Shown: one piece after another, positions 51,577-62,185 of the stretch
Layout of the letters: every line of letters begins with the position of its first letter
How positions within the stretch are numbered: the stretch's first letter is position 1
Assembly (NCBI RefSeq): GCF_022483985.1
Contig: NZ_JAKVME010000001.1
Location: forward strand, 620,001-684,000
Direction of reading: 5' to 3'
From: Acetobacter sp.
GTDB lineage: Bacteria; Pseudomonadota; Alphaproteobacteria; Acetobacterales; Acetobacteraceae
DNA length: 64,000 nt
Translations under genes and position numbers: made by a program
Notes under the pieces: model-generated
Database searches by the model: none
Seen by the model: only the letters and a program-made list of their open reading frames with translations
Told to the model about the DNA's origin: nothing

Positions 51577-52635
51577 TCAAGAAAACCTTTTATTTTCACG
51601 CTTCCGTGATGCGTTGGCTGGGCCCTTGAGCCGGACCTGCCATTCCGGGGCATCGGGCTCGTCATTCTGGCGGAGACGGGCGGCTCCTTCCATCACGGCG
51701 TGCCACGTCGCCTGCGCCAGCGCCTTGCGACTCGGGAAATCATCGGGGTCGAGAGGCGTGTGCAGCAGCACGGTGGCGCGCATGGATTTCCGCTTCACCA
51801 GTTGCCAGACGTGCGGGCCGAGATCCATGTCGCCATACCAGGAAAAGACAGTCCGACGCGCCTTGCCCACACGGAAGCCATCGAGTCTGTCATAGACCAG
51901 AGAGATGGGCTGAATCAGCGGCGACATGCCGGGAGGGAAGTCGGGCATCATTTCCGCAGAATCAGACTCCCGCAATCGTGGAGGCTTCGCTATGGCGAAA
52001 AAGGCCGACATGAACGGCAGAACGCGTGATCCATCGGAGGACGTGCCCTCCGGAAACAGCACCAGATTGTCACCGCCCGCGAGCCGGGATGTCATCTGAT
52101 CGCGCTCGCGGCCTGTCGTATTGCGCTGGCGGCTGACGAAAATGGTGCGTCCGATCTTCGAGATCAGGCCCATGACAGGCCAGTGCTCAATGTCACCCTT
52201 GGCGACGAACACGGAAGGCAGAATGGTGCCGAGGACCGGCACGTCGATCCAGCTCGAATGATTCGAGATATAGATGATCGGCCGCTCTCCGCGCGCGCGG
52301 GATTCCGGTCCCGTGACACCGCCCGCCTTGCGTCCGATGACATTGATCTTCAGGGCCAGAAGACGGCACAGCCCCCCCCAGATCACCCGCGTCCAGCGGA
52401 TTTTGGCGTTGCCGGGAACGATGAGCAGGAACGCCTCGAACCCGACGGACAACGGCACCCAGATGAAGATGGCGAGGAGCTTGCTCACTCCCCGGACACG
52501 CTGGAAAAGACTGCGCCTGGCCTGCTTCCGCTCTTTCGCGTCTATCCGGTCAAGTTCCTCGGCGTCGATCCGGAATGGGGGGCCGCGTCTCTTCAGATGG
52601 GACGGGGAAGGGGAGGATTTAGCGGATGCGCGCAT
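51577..52635 (-). CDS. plsC: 1-acyl-glycerol-3-phosphate acyltransferase, PlsC family
   Basis: The acyltransferase HX4D box is NHSSWIDVPVLG (about residue 125) and the substrate motif is VLFPEGTSSDGSR (about 195). One N-terminal membrane segment (LLAIFIWVPLSVGFEAFLL) anchors it to the inner membrane. The family acylates lysophosphatidic acid in phospholipid synthesis, though members with other acceptors, such as ornithine lipids, exist. At 352 residues it is longer than E. coli PlsC owing to both ends. It stands upstream of miaB on the same strand, an order seen in other Alphaproteobacteria, with a 234-base gap. Confidence 0.87.
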   Translation of the reverse strand: MRASAKSSPSPSHLKRRGPPFRIDAEELDRIDAKERKQARRSLFQRVRGVSKLLAIFIWVPLSVGFEAFLLIVPGNAKIRWTRVIWGGLCRLLALKINVIGRKAGGVTGPESRARGERPIIYISNHSSWIDVPVLGTILPSVFVAKGDIEHWPVMGLISKIGRTIFVSRQRNTTGRERDQMTSRLAGGDNLVLFPEGTSSDGSRVLPFMSAFFAIAKPPRLRESDSAEMMPDFPPGMSPLIQPISLVYDRLDGFRVGKARRTVFSWYGDMDLGPHVWQLVKRKSMRATVLLHTPLDPDDFPSRKALAQATWHAVMEGAARLRQNDEPDAPEWQVRLKGPANASRKRENKRFS

Positions 52636-52808
52636 ATGCCTCTCCGTCCGGGAGGGTAAGAAGGAGTACTGAGTGCATCCCTTCCCTTACTCTCAAATCA
52701 CGATTTTCTACAACGGATGACAGAACGGACCAAAAAAACGACACAGATCGCCATAAAAAAGGCCGTCTCACCTCGTCGGTAGAGAAAATTCTTGTCATTA
52801 AGGGTTTG

Positions 52809-54863
52809 ATGTCCGTCTTCGTCGCCTTCCCGCCAGTTTCCCATACGCACGAAAAGAAGTGTGGAGAGGGGAAGCCCAGAACCGCCTGCCGCCGTCAGCC
52901 GCGTGATGGCGGATCATGGTGGAAAGTGGCGTCTGCTTTCGTGGTGCTTCTGAGCGCAGTGCAACCCTCCCTTGCAGCCAGCGGGGACAGCGGAAAGCAG
53001 AAGGAAAAGGTGCCGGAGCCTGTCGGGCCGACGGTGTCCTACACGACCCGGATCGAACCGACCGGCAATGCGGATGTCGATGCGGCCCTGACATCCTCAT
53101 CCGATCTGCTGAATCTCCAGAAACTGCACGCGGTTGGCCCTTTCGCCCTCGCGGGACGAATCAGGAATGAATATAGCCGCCTGAACACGGCGCTGGAGAG
53201 TTTCGGTTTTTACGACGGCACAATCACCATCACGATGGACCGTCCGAAGAACGCTCAGGTGCCGCCGCAGAGTAAGATGGAGGGACAGGATATCGGCCTG
53301 CCGCTGTGGCTGGCCTCCATGCCGTCGGGACAGACGCTTGCCATCAGGATCACGGCGAAGACCGGGCCACTCTATCATGTCGGCTCCGTGAAGCTGGTCG
53401 AGCCGACCACCAAAAAGCCGGTCATTCTCTCCGAAAGCCAGCAGAAGGCGTTCGGGATGAAGACAGGCGTGCCCGCAGTCGCAACCACTGTGCTTCAGGC
53501 GGCCAACCAGTTGAACGATACTCTCAGGGAGGAAGGTCATCCTCTGGCCAAGGTCGATGTTCCGACCGCATGGCTGCAGCCGACATCAAGAACGCTCGAC
53601 CTGATGTATCCCGTTACGATCGGACCAAAAGCCGATATCGGTGAGATCACGCTGAACGGGCTGGAATACACCAATCCAAAATTTGTCCGCAAACGCCTGA
53701 TGATTGCACCGGGACAGCTCTACCAGCCCTCCAGAATTGAGGATGCCCGGCAGGATCTGGCGTCGCTTGGAATCTTCTCGACAGTGGGTGTGAAGGATGC
53801 ACCCAGACTGGCCCCTGATGGCAGCATGCCGTTGGCATTCAGCTTCGGGGAAGCCAAACGGCACACGGTCGGAGCCGAGGTTGGATATTCGACGGATCTT
53901 GGCGGTCGCGTCGGAGCCTCGTGGACGCATCACAATCTCTTTGGCAATGCCGAGCGCCTGAAACTCACGGCGCTGGTTACAGGTGTCGGCGGCACGGCCC
54001 AGCAGGGATTGGGTTATGACGTCTATGCTGATCTCTTCAAACCCGATTTCCCCGGACGTCGCCAGAACGCCAGCTTCAGGGTCGAGGGAATCCGGCAGCT
54101 TTTCTATTCCTATCGCCAGACAGCCATCATCCTGAGAGCGGGTATCGTCCGGCAGATCAGCAAGCGTTGGAACGTGTCCTACGGTGTGGCGGCAGAGCAG
54201 GAAACAATCGAGCAGTTCGGCGTCACACGCGACTATTCGCTGATCTTTGCGCCGATTAGCGCCAACTATGACAGCACCGACCTGCCTTCACCTCTCGATC
54301 CGGCGACCCACGGCGCCCGCTTCTCGTTGAGCGTAACGCCGTCCGCTTCTTTCAATCACGGCACCCGTTTCTTCGCCCTGCTTCAGGCCAACGCCTCGAC
54401 CTATTTCGATCTGGCGCGACTGGGGCTTACGCAGCCGGGCCGGAGCGTCTTTGCATTTCGAGGAATCGTCGGCAGCGTGCAGGGAGCTTCCACCTACGAT
54501 ATCCCACCGGACCAGCGACTCTATGGTGGCGGCACGGCGACCATCCGGGGCTTCCGGTATCAGGGTGTCGGACCACAGTTTCCCAATTCCAAATACGCTA
54601 TCGGCGGCACATCGCTCGACGCCGGAACAGTCGAGTTCCGTCAGCGGTTTTTCAAGAGCTGGGGAGCGGCGGCCTTCATGGACGCCGGACAGGTGGGCTC
54701 AGGGAGCGCGCCCTTTACCGGCACCGTGCGCGTCGGAGCGGGTGCGGGCGCAAGATATTTCACACCGATCGGACCTGTGCGTATCGATATCGCCGTGCCG
54801 CTCAACCGGCAGCCGCGCGGCGACAAGTGGGAACTCTATATCGGTCTGGGAGAAACATTCTGA
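52809..54863 (+). CDS. tamA: TamA outer-membrane assembly protein
   Basis: The start at 52809 is chosen because the signal peptide follows (WWKVASAFVVLLSAVQPSLA); the frame itself reaches 52626. Three POTRA domains (about residues 90-320 of the mature chain) include GEITLNGLEYTNPKFVRKRL. The Omp85 barrel follows, with the lid-loop motif in YGGGTATIRGFRYQGVGPQ (RGF) and a final Phe (GLGETF). TamA works with TamB in outer-membrane assembly and lipid transport. Its stop shares a base with the tamB start, so the two are coupled. It is divergent from plsC. Confidence 0.92.
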   Translation: MSVFVAFPPVSHTHEKKCGEGKPRTACRRQPRDGGSWWKVASAFVVLLSAVQPSLAASGDSGKQKEKVPEPVGPTVSYTTRIEPTGNADVDAALTSSSDLLNLQKLHAVGPFALAGRIRNEYSRLNTALESFGFYDGTITITMDRPKNAQVPPQSKMEGQDIGLPLWLASMPSGQTLAIRITAKTGPLYHVGSVKLVEPTTKKPVILSESQQKAFGMKTGVPAVATTVLQAANQLNDTLREEGHPLAKVDVPTAWLQPTSRTLDLMYPVTIGPKADIGEITLNGLEYTNPKFVRKRLMIAPGQLYQPSRIEDARQDLASLGIFSTVGVKDAPRLAPDGSMPLAFSFGEAKRHTVGAEVGYSTDLGGRVGASWTHHNLFGNAERLKLTALVTGVGGTAQQGLGYDVYADLFKPDFPGRRQNASFRVEGIRQLFYSYRQTAIILRAGIVRQISKRWNVSYGVAAEQETIEQFGVTRDYSLIFAPISANYDSTDLPSPLDPATHGARFSLSVTPSASFNHGTRFFALLQANASTYFDLARLGLTQPGRSVFAFRGIVGSVQGASTYDIPPDQRLYGGGTATIRGFRYQGVGPQFPNSKYAIGGTSLDAGTVEFRQRFFKSWGAAAFMDAGQVGSGSAPFTGTVRVGAGAGARYFTPIGPVRIDIAVPLNRQPRGDKWELYIGLGETF

Positions 54864-57800
54864 TGTCCGAAACGGCACCTGATATCTCCGCCAAACCACG
54901 TCGGTCACTTGGTCGCCGCATCGCCCGGGGAAGCGGGATCGCCGCAGCTTCGGTCGCCGGTCTCGTCGTGCTGGTCGCGGGCGTGGTTCTCGTCGGCGCT
55001 AATCTCGATCCGGGACGTCATTTCATCGAACGGCAAGCCTCCTCGCTGACCGGCAATACGGTTGTTGTCACCGGCCTGCATGGACGTTTTCCAGATGCCC
55101 TGAAGATCGCGCATATCGAACTGCGGGACACAAAAGGCGTCTGGCTCACCATCGACAATCTGCGCCTCGACTGGTCGCCGCTTCGCATGGTCGGCCGCAC
55201 CGTTCATGTCGATCTGCTCAGTTTCGACCGACTGGCCATACCGAGACTGCCGGAAAGTGATAGCTCCAAGCCCGCGACATCCGCCAGTGGTCCGACCCGG
55301 ACCGGTCTTGGTATCGACATCAAGGCGGTAGACGCCAAACGGATCGAAGTTGGCGCACCGGTCGCGGGACTGGCTGCCATATTCTCCCTGCAAGGCCACG
55401 CAGCCGCACCGGAACTTGATGCGCTGATCAATGGACTGTCCCTCAGGAACCTCCCGAAAGCCGATATTCTCGTTGACCTGAAACGCCTTGATGCGGACGG
55501 GGCGTTGAAGGTCGCTGCAAAGACGGAATCACGCGCACTGACGCTCGATCTGACCGCTCAGGACGGCAAGGACGGCATCGTCGCGGGGCTGAGCAGGATG
55601 CCTGAGATCACGCCGGTCTCCCTGACCCTGCATCTGGCCGGTCCCACGGAGGCTGCCGCTCTCGATTTCGGCGCGCAGGCGGGAAGCATCACGAGCACGG
55701 TGAAGGGCAAGCTCAATCTCGTCGCCAATACGGCTGATGTTGCCGCCGCTCTCAACGCGCCCGCCATGTCGCTCAGCGACAGTGTCGGCTGGCAGTCCAT
55801 AGCCTTGGCGGCAAAACTGAGCGGTCCCTATACCGCGCCCGCCGGAACCGGAACGCTGACCGTAAAGCAGCTCGTCGCAGGTGGCGCGCAGGTAGGCTCT
55901 CTTGACGCCAGCTTTGACGGGATCGGGCAGGGCGAGGTTCTCGATCAGCTTCATCTTCATGCAGCCGCGTCTGGAGTGCGTATCCCCGGCAGTTCGCCGA
56001 CCCTGCTGGCCAGTGCGCCCTTGCAATTGGACGCCACATACGCGCCCAACAATCCGGTCGCGCCGGTTGTGCTGGCGCTGACGCATCCGCTGCTTCAGCT
56101 CAACGCACAGTCCGATACGAAGCCCGTCCTCAAAGGCAACGCGACCCTTAACCTGCCTGATCTCGCTCCACTCGCGGCGGCAGGCAGGCAGAAGCTGGAA
56201 GGTCATGCCGACCTTGCAGCCAGCTTCGCTTTGCCGGAAGCCTCCGGCGACACAACGACAGTGGCTCTGACCGGCAATATCGCCGCGTTGAAAGGGCTGG
56301 AACAGGCCGTTGGTCTGATCGGACCGAGTGGCAAGCTGGCGGCTCACGCGACTCTCACCAAGCGGGACGATGGGCAGACTGTTCATCTCGACACGTTCAC
56401 ACTCGACGGACGCGCTCTGCATCTCACGGCCAACGCCACCGCGAATACGAAAGACAGCAAGACCACGCTGGATGCTGCACAGGCCAGTCTGTCGCTGACG
56501 GACCTGTCTGCGGCGGCAAAGATGCTGCGTGGCACAGCGAAGCTTGATCTCGACGCCTCCGGTCCAACGGATGACCTTTCGGCCAAAGCGCATCTCGCCA
56601 GCGATTTCGGCACGGCCACAATGCCGCGTGGCCCGATTACACTCGACCTTGACGCCGAACATCTGCCTTCCGCGCTGACAGCGCATCTGACGGCAGGGGG
56701 CACGCTCGATAAAGCGCCTCTGAACGTCGATCTCGCCGCGACGCAGGATAAGGATGGAAACCGGACCCTGAAAATCACCAAGTTGGACTGGAACAGTGTG
56801 CACGGAGACGGTGCGCTGGAACTGCCGTCCAAACGCAAGATTCCGCTTGGAACATTTGATCTGAAGATCGCCAGACTGGCGGATCTGAAAAACCTGATCG
56901 GCCAGCCTGTCAGCGGCACACTCGCAGCTTCGCTGAAAAGCACGGCGGTCACCGACAACAGCCCGCTGAAAGCCGCAATCAACGTCACCGGCGATGTGGC
57001 GATGACCCCCTATCGCATCGGGGCGCTGAAACTGACCGGCTTCGTCAATGATCCCGAAGGATCGCCCAGCGCCGACCTGTCCCTGCAACTCGACAAGGTT
57101 GCCGCACCTTCCATTGCGGGCGGCCTGCGGGCAACGGTCAAGGGACCACAGAACGCGATTGCTGTTGATGCTAACGGGCGGTTTTCCGAACTGTATGGCG
57201 CTCCGGCGGCCCTCGATCTCGCCGCTGTGGCTGACATTCCGGACCAGAGCGTGCGGGTCAGTCGTCTGACGGCCAACGCCAAGGGCGAATCTCTGAAACT
57301 TGAAGCGCCAGTCAAGGTTTCCTACGGCAAGACACTGGGTGTTGACCGGCTTCGCGCCACGGTCGCACCGCCCGGCGTGGCTCCGGCCAGCATCGATATT
57401 GCCGGCACGGCCAAACCCGTCCTGAACCTGACAGCGACGATCAGGAACGTCACACCCGCGCTGGCCAAACCTTTCGCACCCACCCTGCACGCAACCGGCA
57501 CACTGTCCGCCGACGCCAAAGTGACGGGAACGCTCGCGGCTCCCCGTGGCACTGTGCGTCTCGACGGGCATGGTTTGCGGATGATGTCGGGCGACGCGGC
57601 TTCGCTGCCTCCCGCTGAAATCGCGGCAATGGCCGATTTGGCTGGCGCAACAGCCCGCCTGAACGCTCATGCCAGCGCCGGTCCAAAGGTCACTCTTTTG
57701 GCGGACGGCACTGTTCCGACCTCCATAACCGGTCCGATCAATCTGCACACGCGCGGCAATCTGGACCTGTCGCTTGCCAACGCCATGCTGGGTGCAAGCG

Positions 57801-59056
57801 GTCGACAGGCGCTGGGCATGGTCAATTTCGACATGACGGTGGGCGGAACAGCTTCGCGTCCGGCTGCTCGCGGCTCACTGACACTGCACAAGGGCGATAT
57901 TCAGGACTTCTCGCAGGGCCTGCATCTTTCGGATATCGAGGCGAGCGTGCTGGCTGAGAATGATCGTCTGGTCATCCACTCCTTCACTGCACAGGCCGGA
58001 AAGGGCGGCATGGCCCTCACGGGGACGGTCGGGGTCTTCGCCCCCGGTATGCCGGTCGATCTACATCTGACGGCAAGCAAGGCGCAGCCCGTGGCGAGCG
58101 ATCTGCTGACCGCGATCATGGATGCGGACATCACCGTCAAAGGACAGGCCGATACGCGCATCGACGTGGTGGGCGGCATCAAACTGCCTCATGTGGAAAT
58201 CAATATTCCCAATTCGATGCCGAGTTCGGTCGCGACGCTGAATGTGATCCGCCCCGGTGACAAGCCACCGGAGGCCGAGAAGAAAGTCACGGAGCGTGTG
58301 ATCGGGCTGGATTTGAAACTGACCTCTCCGGGGGAGTTCTTTGTAAGAGGCCACGGTCTGGACGCCGAGATGGCGGGCCTGCTGAGCGTGAAGGGAACGG
58401 CGTCTCAACCGGTCGTGGAAGGCGGCTTCAACATGAAGCGTGGCCTGTTCAGTCTTGGTGGTATCACACTGAACTTTACAAAAGGCCGTGTCGGGTTTGA
58501 TGGCACCGGTGTCTCCCACAAGCTCGATCCGACACTGGAATTTGTCGCCGAACGCAATGTCAGCGGCCAGACGGCCATGCTGAAGGTCGGCGGTTACGCC
58601 AGCGACCCGAAGATCACCTTTGAGTCCATTCCTTCCCTGCCGCAGGATCAGGTTCTGGCGATGCTGCTGTTCGGCACGGATGCTCATTCACTGTCCACCA
58701 CGCAGATGGCGGAACTCGGCGCGGCTCTGGCGACCATCGCGGGAGGCTCGGGCTTTGACCCACTCGGAACCGTCCGCAAAACCCTAGGCCTGGATCGTCT
58801 GGCCATAGGCGGCGGCTCAGGCGTCGGCAATGGTGGCGCGAGCGTCGAGGCCGGCAAGTATGTGATGAAGGGCGTCTATGTCGGCGCCAAGCAGGCGACT
58901 TCCGGCAGCGGCACGCAGGCGCAGGTGCAGGTCGATCTGACCAATCACCTGAAGCTCAATACGACAGTTGGCACGGGCGGAAACGTGACAGGCTTCACCA
59001 CGCCGGAAAACGATCCGGGAAGTAGTGTGGGGCTGTTGTGGCAGTATCGGTATTGA
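54863..59056 (+). CDS. tamB: TamB inner-membrane-anchored translocation protein
   Basis: A very large protein (about 1397 residues) with one N-terminal membrane helix (IAAASVAGLVVLVAGVVLVG) and then a long repetitive beta-rich region, the AsmA-like taco-shaped groove. The opening HFIERQASSLTGNTVVVTGL, continuing HGRFPDALKIAHIEL, is the standard TamB start. The C-terminal DUF490 domain is at about 1050-1397, with GGFNMKRGLFSLGGITLNFT and FESIPSLPQDQVLAMLLFG, the latter a family signature. It spans the periplasm, ends at TamA and moves lipids or assists barrel assembly. The sequence overlaps tamA by one base. Confidence 0.95.
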   Translation: MSETAPDISAKPRRSLGRRIARGSGIAAASVAGLVVLVAGVVLVGANLDPGRHFIERQASSLTGNTVVVTGLHGRFPDALKIAHIELRDTKGVWLTIDNLRLDWSPLRMVGRTVHVDLLSFDRLAIPRLPESDSSKPATSASGPTRTGLGIDIKAVDAKRIEVGAPVAGLAAIFSLQGHAAAPELDALINGLSLRNLPKADILVDLKRLDADGALKVAAKTESRALTLDLTAQDGKDGIVAGLSRMPEITPVSLTLHLAGPTEAAALDFGAQAGSITSTVKGKLNLVANTADVAAALNAPAMSLSDSVGWQSIALAAKLSGPYTAPAGTGTLTVKQLVAGGAQVGSLDASFDGIGQGEVLDQLHLHAAASGVRIPGSSPTLLASAPLQLDATYAPNNPVAPVVLALTHPLLQLNAQSDTKPVLKGNATLNLPDLAPLAAAGRQKLEGHADLAASFALPEASGDTTTVALTGNIAALKGLEQAVGLIGPSGKLAAHATLTKRDDGQTVHLDTFTLDGRALHLTANATANTKDSKTTLDAAQASLSLTDLSAAAKMLRGTAKLDLDASGPTDDLSAKAHLASDFGTATMPRGPITLDLDAEHLPSALTAHLTAGGTLDKAPLNVDLAATQDKDGNRTLKITKLDWNSVHGDGALELPSKRKIPLGTFDLKIARLADLKNLIGQPVSGTLAASLKSTAVTDNSPLKAAINVTGDVAMTPYRIGALKLTGFVNDPEGSPSADLSLQLDKVAAPSIAGGLRATVKGPQNAIAVDANGRFSELYGAPAALDLAAVADIPDQSVRVSRLTANAKGESLKLEAPVKVSYGKTLGVDRLRATVAPPGVAPASIDIAGTAKPVLNLTATIRNVTPALAKPFAPTLHATGTLSADAKVTGTLAAPRGTVRLDGHGLRMMSGDAASLPPAEIAAMADLAGATARLNAHASAGPKVTLLADGTVPTSITGPINLHTRGNLDLSLANAMLGASGRQALGMVNFDMTVGGTASRPAARGSLTLHKGDIQDFSQGLHLSDIEASVLAENDRLVIHSFTAQAGKGGMALTGTVGVFAPGMPVDLHLTASKAQPVASDLLTAIMDADITVKGQADTRIDVVGGIKLPHVEINIPNSMPSSVATLNVIRPGDKPPEAEKKVTERVIGLDLKLTSPGEFFVRGHGLDAEMAGLLSVKGTASQPVVEGGFNMKRGLFSLGGITLNFTKGRVGFDGTGVSHKLDPTLEFVAERNVSGQTAMLKVGGYASDPKITFESIPSLPQDQVLAMLLFGTDAHSLSTTQMAELGAALATIAGGSGFDPLGTVRKTLGLDRLAIGGGSGVGNGGASVEAGKYVMKGVYVGAKQATSGSGTQAQVQVDLTNHLKLNTTVGTGGNVTGFTTPENDPGSSVGLLWQYRY

Positions 59057-59368
59057 GAGAATGATTTATTTTAGGTTGTATTATATTGGTGTTATAGAAA
59101 AAATTATTAAAAATGTAGTAATATGCAGAATTAATCAATAAAAATTAGGCCATATGATGGGTGTGAGCTTTTTATAATGATATATCTATAGAATATAAAT
59201 AAAGTTTTTTCTGATCTGAATGCTTTGATGTTTGATATTTTGTATTGATGATGAATTGGTGCGGGTTAATGTTGTTGTGGATTATCTATCTTTGTCTGGA
59301 CGAATAGTTGATATCGGTTATGATAGTCCGGAGGTATAATATTTTTCAATATTGATTCGAGGCGTATC
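59057..59368. other. AT-rich intergenic region, nothing recognised
   Basis: These 312 bases are strongly AT-rich compared with tamB. I see no hairpin terminator after tamB, no RNA gene and no frame with support. The promoter of the following methylase gene should be here. Confidence 0.4.
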
Positions 59369-60013
59369 GTGAAAGAAAAAACTGGAACGAGGCAGGGTGT
59401 TCGCAACCGCGCCAACGAAATCAAATCATTCCAATGCAAAAACCTTATTGCAGTCCTTGAGAATCCTACTGATGTAAAAAATATTGGCACAGTCATCAGA
59501 AACGTAAATGCGATGGGTGTGGAGAAAATTTATGTCGTCGATCCCAGAAAATCGTTCCCTGACGACTGGCAGGAATTGCGCGAGAATAGAACGATTTCAA
59601 AGACATCTGTTTCTGCCGTAAAATGGACATTCGTAAAGCGCTTCGATAGTACAGAAGAATGTTTGGCACATCTGGAAAAAAACGGTTTTAAATCGATCGT
59701 CACGTCACCGCATGTGAAGGGCAAAGCAAGCGTGTTTCTTCATGAAGGCGATTATACGATTCATCACAAGCTGGCCGTCTGGTTCGGGAGCGAAGCAACG
59801 GGAATCAGTGACGTGGCCGTGGAAAAAAGCGAGTTATGTGTCAGCATCCCAATGTTTGGTATGATCGAAAGCCTTAATCTGGGAACGAGTTCAGGCATCG
59901 TTCTTTATGAGGTCACTAAGCAACGACGCGACTATCAAAGCCATTATAGACACCGCGGACGCAGAGGTGAACGAAGCACGCCTTTGCCTACCGAAATCCT
60001 GCCGCAGGGCTGA
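59369..60013 (+). CDS. TrmH/SpoU-family RNA 2'-O-methyltransferase
   Basis: The trefoil-knot SPOUT motifs are visible. Motif 1 is NLIAVLENPTDVKNIGTVIR-like (with N in NIGTVIRNVNAMG), motif 2 is LAVWFGSEATGISD, and motif 3 is CVSIPMFGMIESLNLGTSSGI. That triple is diagnostic for TrmH-type methylases, which modify 2'-OH of tRNA or rRNA. It most resembles TrmH (tRNA Gm18), but the target is not certain. Start is GTG at 59369 with GAGG six bases ahead. The tail of about 25 residues is rich in Arg, His and Pro. Codon use is more AT-rich than that of neighbours. Confidence 0.88.
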   Translation: MKEKTGTRQGVRNRANEIKSFQCKNLIAVLENPTDVKNIGTVIRNVNAMGVEKIYVVDPRKSFPDDWQELRENRTISKTSVSAVKWTFVKRFDSTEECLAHLEKNGFKSIVTSPHVKGKASVFLHEGDYTIHHKLAVWFGSEATGISDVAVEKSELCVSIPMFGMIESLNLGTSSGIVLYEVTKQRRDYQSHYRHRGRRGERSTPLPTEILPQG

Positions 60014-60184
60014 GCGACGATCAGTATTGCCCTCCTTGTTTGGATGGCAGAAAACGGCGGCAGTAGTTTTTCACAGAACATTGGTGTTTTGGAGTAGCAA
60101 GTGCCCTGAGCTTTCTGTCCCGACAGGAGGAAAAGCGGCTGCAAAAAATACGATAGCAGCCACTTTGCTTCGGTAATATTCTAC

Positions 60185-61897
60185 TCAAACGCTCTCCGCC
60201 ACCCAGTTCTTCCGTTTCGTCGCCTTGCCGATCCCCGGATTCATGCAGTTGCACGGATCAAGCGAGCGGTAATGATCCAGCATTTCCCGCGGAGCTTCGT
60301 AGAGGTGACCGACATTGTGCTCGGCAGGATATTTCGCGCCTCGGGTATCCAGACCGGGCAGCATCGAGTGCTCGACTGCGACGGCATCGTAACCCTTTTT
60401 CACAACATAATCCTGATGCATCACATGACACAGGAAATGGCCGTAATAGAGTTTGACGATCAGCTTGTCTTCAATCTCCTGCGGCAGTGTCTCGAACCAT
60501 TCACGGTCATTGCGACGCAGGGCGACATCGAGTGCTACGATATCTTCTGCTTCCTGATGATGCACGGCGCGGTAACGGATCGCGGCGCCCGCTGCGGCAA
60601 AGCGATGCAGGAAGGCGCGTTTACCCTCATCGGCGGTGCATTCGAAAAACGCTCCGGAAGCCTTGCCGAAGAAGTCCGTCAGATAAGCCTGCACTGGACC
60701 TGTGAGATCGGCTGATACTTTCAGCATCAGATGATGTTCGAACCGGTCACGATAGTTCAGCATCCGTTGCGGAAGCTGCTGAGGCAGAAGAGCGCTCAGG
60801 GCCTGCATCGCCCGATCGCTGAAATGCTCTGGCAGGAAGCCGAGTTTTTTGGCGTAGATATCGAACCGTGATTTCATGGCGAACATTTTCGGCAGGACTT
60901 TCGTGCCGAAATAGCGAATGACCGCAAACGTATCCTTGCCGTATTTCTCAGCAATGTTGAAGGCGTCGCGGTGGATGTATTCACCGGCGATCGGCAACGT
61001 ATCAAAGCCGGTCAGCAGATGACGGCGCAGATCTTCCAGTTCATCGGTGCTGTTGGTGCCGATATAGAAAACACTGGTGTTTTTCTCGGCGGGAAACGTA
61101 TCGAGACGCACAGCGAACGTAACAAGCTTGCCCGCGCAGCCAGCAGCTTCGTGCCAGCGCGCCGGGTCGGCATTGAAGCGGGCAGGGGTGTCGGCGTCGA
61201 TTTCGCGGACATGATTGATGTAATTGCCGTCATGGCCGCGGCCGGCGTTCCAGTCGATATCGGTTTCCGAGAAGCTGCCTTCTTCCAGCTTGCGGAGCAT
61301 GGCTTCCGGATCATTGCCAAGCTGGATGCCCAGATGGTTGACGAGGTGAAGCTGTCCATCCTCTCCCACCTGTCCGAAAATCGCCATTTCAGTATAGGCC
61401 GGTCCGCGCTGAACAAGCGCACCGCCGGAATTGTTGCTGACACCACCCAGAACCGATGCGCCGATACAGGAAGAACCGATCACCGAATGAGGTTCACGCC
61501 CGATCGTGGCCAGCTTGCTTTCCAGTTCGTACAGTGTCGCACCGGGCAGACAGACGACCTGCCTGCCGCCACCGATCAGATGCGAGCGATCCAGACGCAA
61601 TGTGCTGATCAGCACGATATCACGGTCATAATTGTTGCCATCTGGCGTGGAGCCGCCGGTCAGGCCGGTATTGGCCGCCTGCATGATGATGATCTTGCCG
61701 TCATCGGTGCAGGCTTTCGCCACGCGCCAGAGTTCCACAAGCGAGCCGGGCTGCACGACTGCAAGCACCCTGCCAGCCCCAAAGCGAAAACCATGCGTAA
61801 ACTGATAGGTAGCGGCGTCGCCAGTCATGACATGTTCATGGCCGGTTATGGTTTTCAGAGAGGAAACAAGCTCGGGGCTGTTCTGGGGAGAAGACAT
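60185..61897 (-). CDS. dld: Quinone-dependent D-lactate dehydrogenase
   Basis: The start at 61897 (MSSPQNSPELVSSLK) gives 570 residues, nearly identical in length to E. coli Dld; the frame opens at 61942. The FAD-binding p-cresol methylhydroxylase-type fold is shown by IIMQAANTGLTGGSTPDG, VCLPGATLYELESKLA and SSCIGASVLGGVSNNSGGAL. The membrane-binding part lies at about 330-430, basic and aromatic, followed by the cap. This peripheral membrane flavoprotein passes electrons from D-lactate to ubiquinone, one of the many respiratory oxidations of acetic acid bacteria. It is convergent with the methylase gene. Confidence 0.95.
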   Translation of the reverse strand: MSSPQNSPELVSSLKTITGHEHVMTGDAATYQFTHGFRFGAGRVLAVVQPGSLVELWRVAKACTDDGKIIIMQAANTGLTGGSTPDGNNYDRDIVLISTLRLDRSHLIGGGRQVVCLPGATLYELESKLATIGREPHSVIGSSCIGASVLGGVSNNSGGALVQRGPAYTEMAIFGQVGEDGQLHLVNHLGIQLGNDPEAMLRKLEEGSFSETDIDWNAGRGHDGNYINHVREIDADTPARFNADPARWHEAAGCAGKLVTFAVRLDTFPAEKNTSVFYIGTNSTDELEDLRRHLLTGFDTLPIAGEYIHRDAFNIAEKYGKDTFAVIRYFGTKVLPKMFAMKSRFDIYAKKLGFLPEHFSDRAMQALSALLPQQLPQRMLNYRDRFEHHLMLKVSADLTGPVQAYLTDFFGKASGAFFECTADEGKRAFLHRFAAAGAAIRYRAVHHQEAEDIVALDVALRRNDREWFETLPQEIEDKLIVKLYYGHFLCHVMHQDYVVKKGYDAVAVEHSMLPGLDTRGAKYPAEHNVGHLYEAPREMLDHYRSLDPCNCMNPGIGKATKRKNWVAESV

Positions 61898-62185
61898 TAA
61901 GAAAGACCTTGAGATCGTTATGTTCTTGTCGGTCGTCATCATAGAGCGCCGTGTGCAAGAAAGGCAGTGCTGTGAGAGAGGCTCTGTATATTCTTTCGAT
62001 ATGGCAGATGGAGGAAAAGGTGGGGTTTGCGTCTGGAAAAGCGAGAGGTTCGTTTGCTCGCAGAGTTAGACCAGCCTGATTCCGGTTCGGCTCAGCAGGG
62101 TGAAAAACACATCTTCTGGCCGATCATACGGAAGGAAATTCCAGACTGCGCCCCTCATCCTGCAATGGTTACGGCGTGATACAGG

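Noticed and set aside
55529..57748. 739-codon open frame on the minus strand
   Set aside because: It is antisense to tamB, whose conserved sequence, start and length are clear. High GC at third positions makes long antisense frames common in this DNA.
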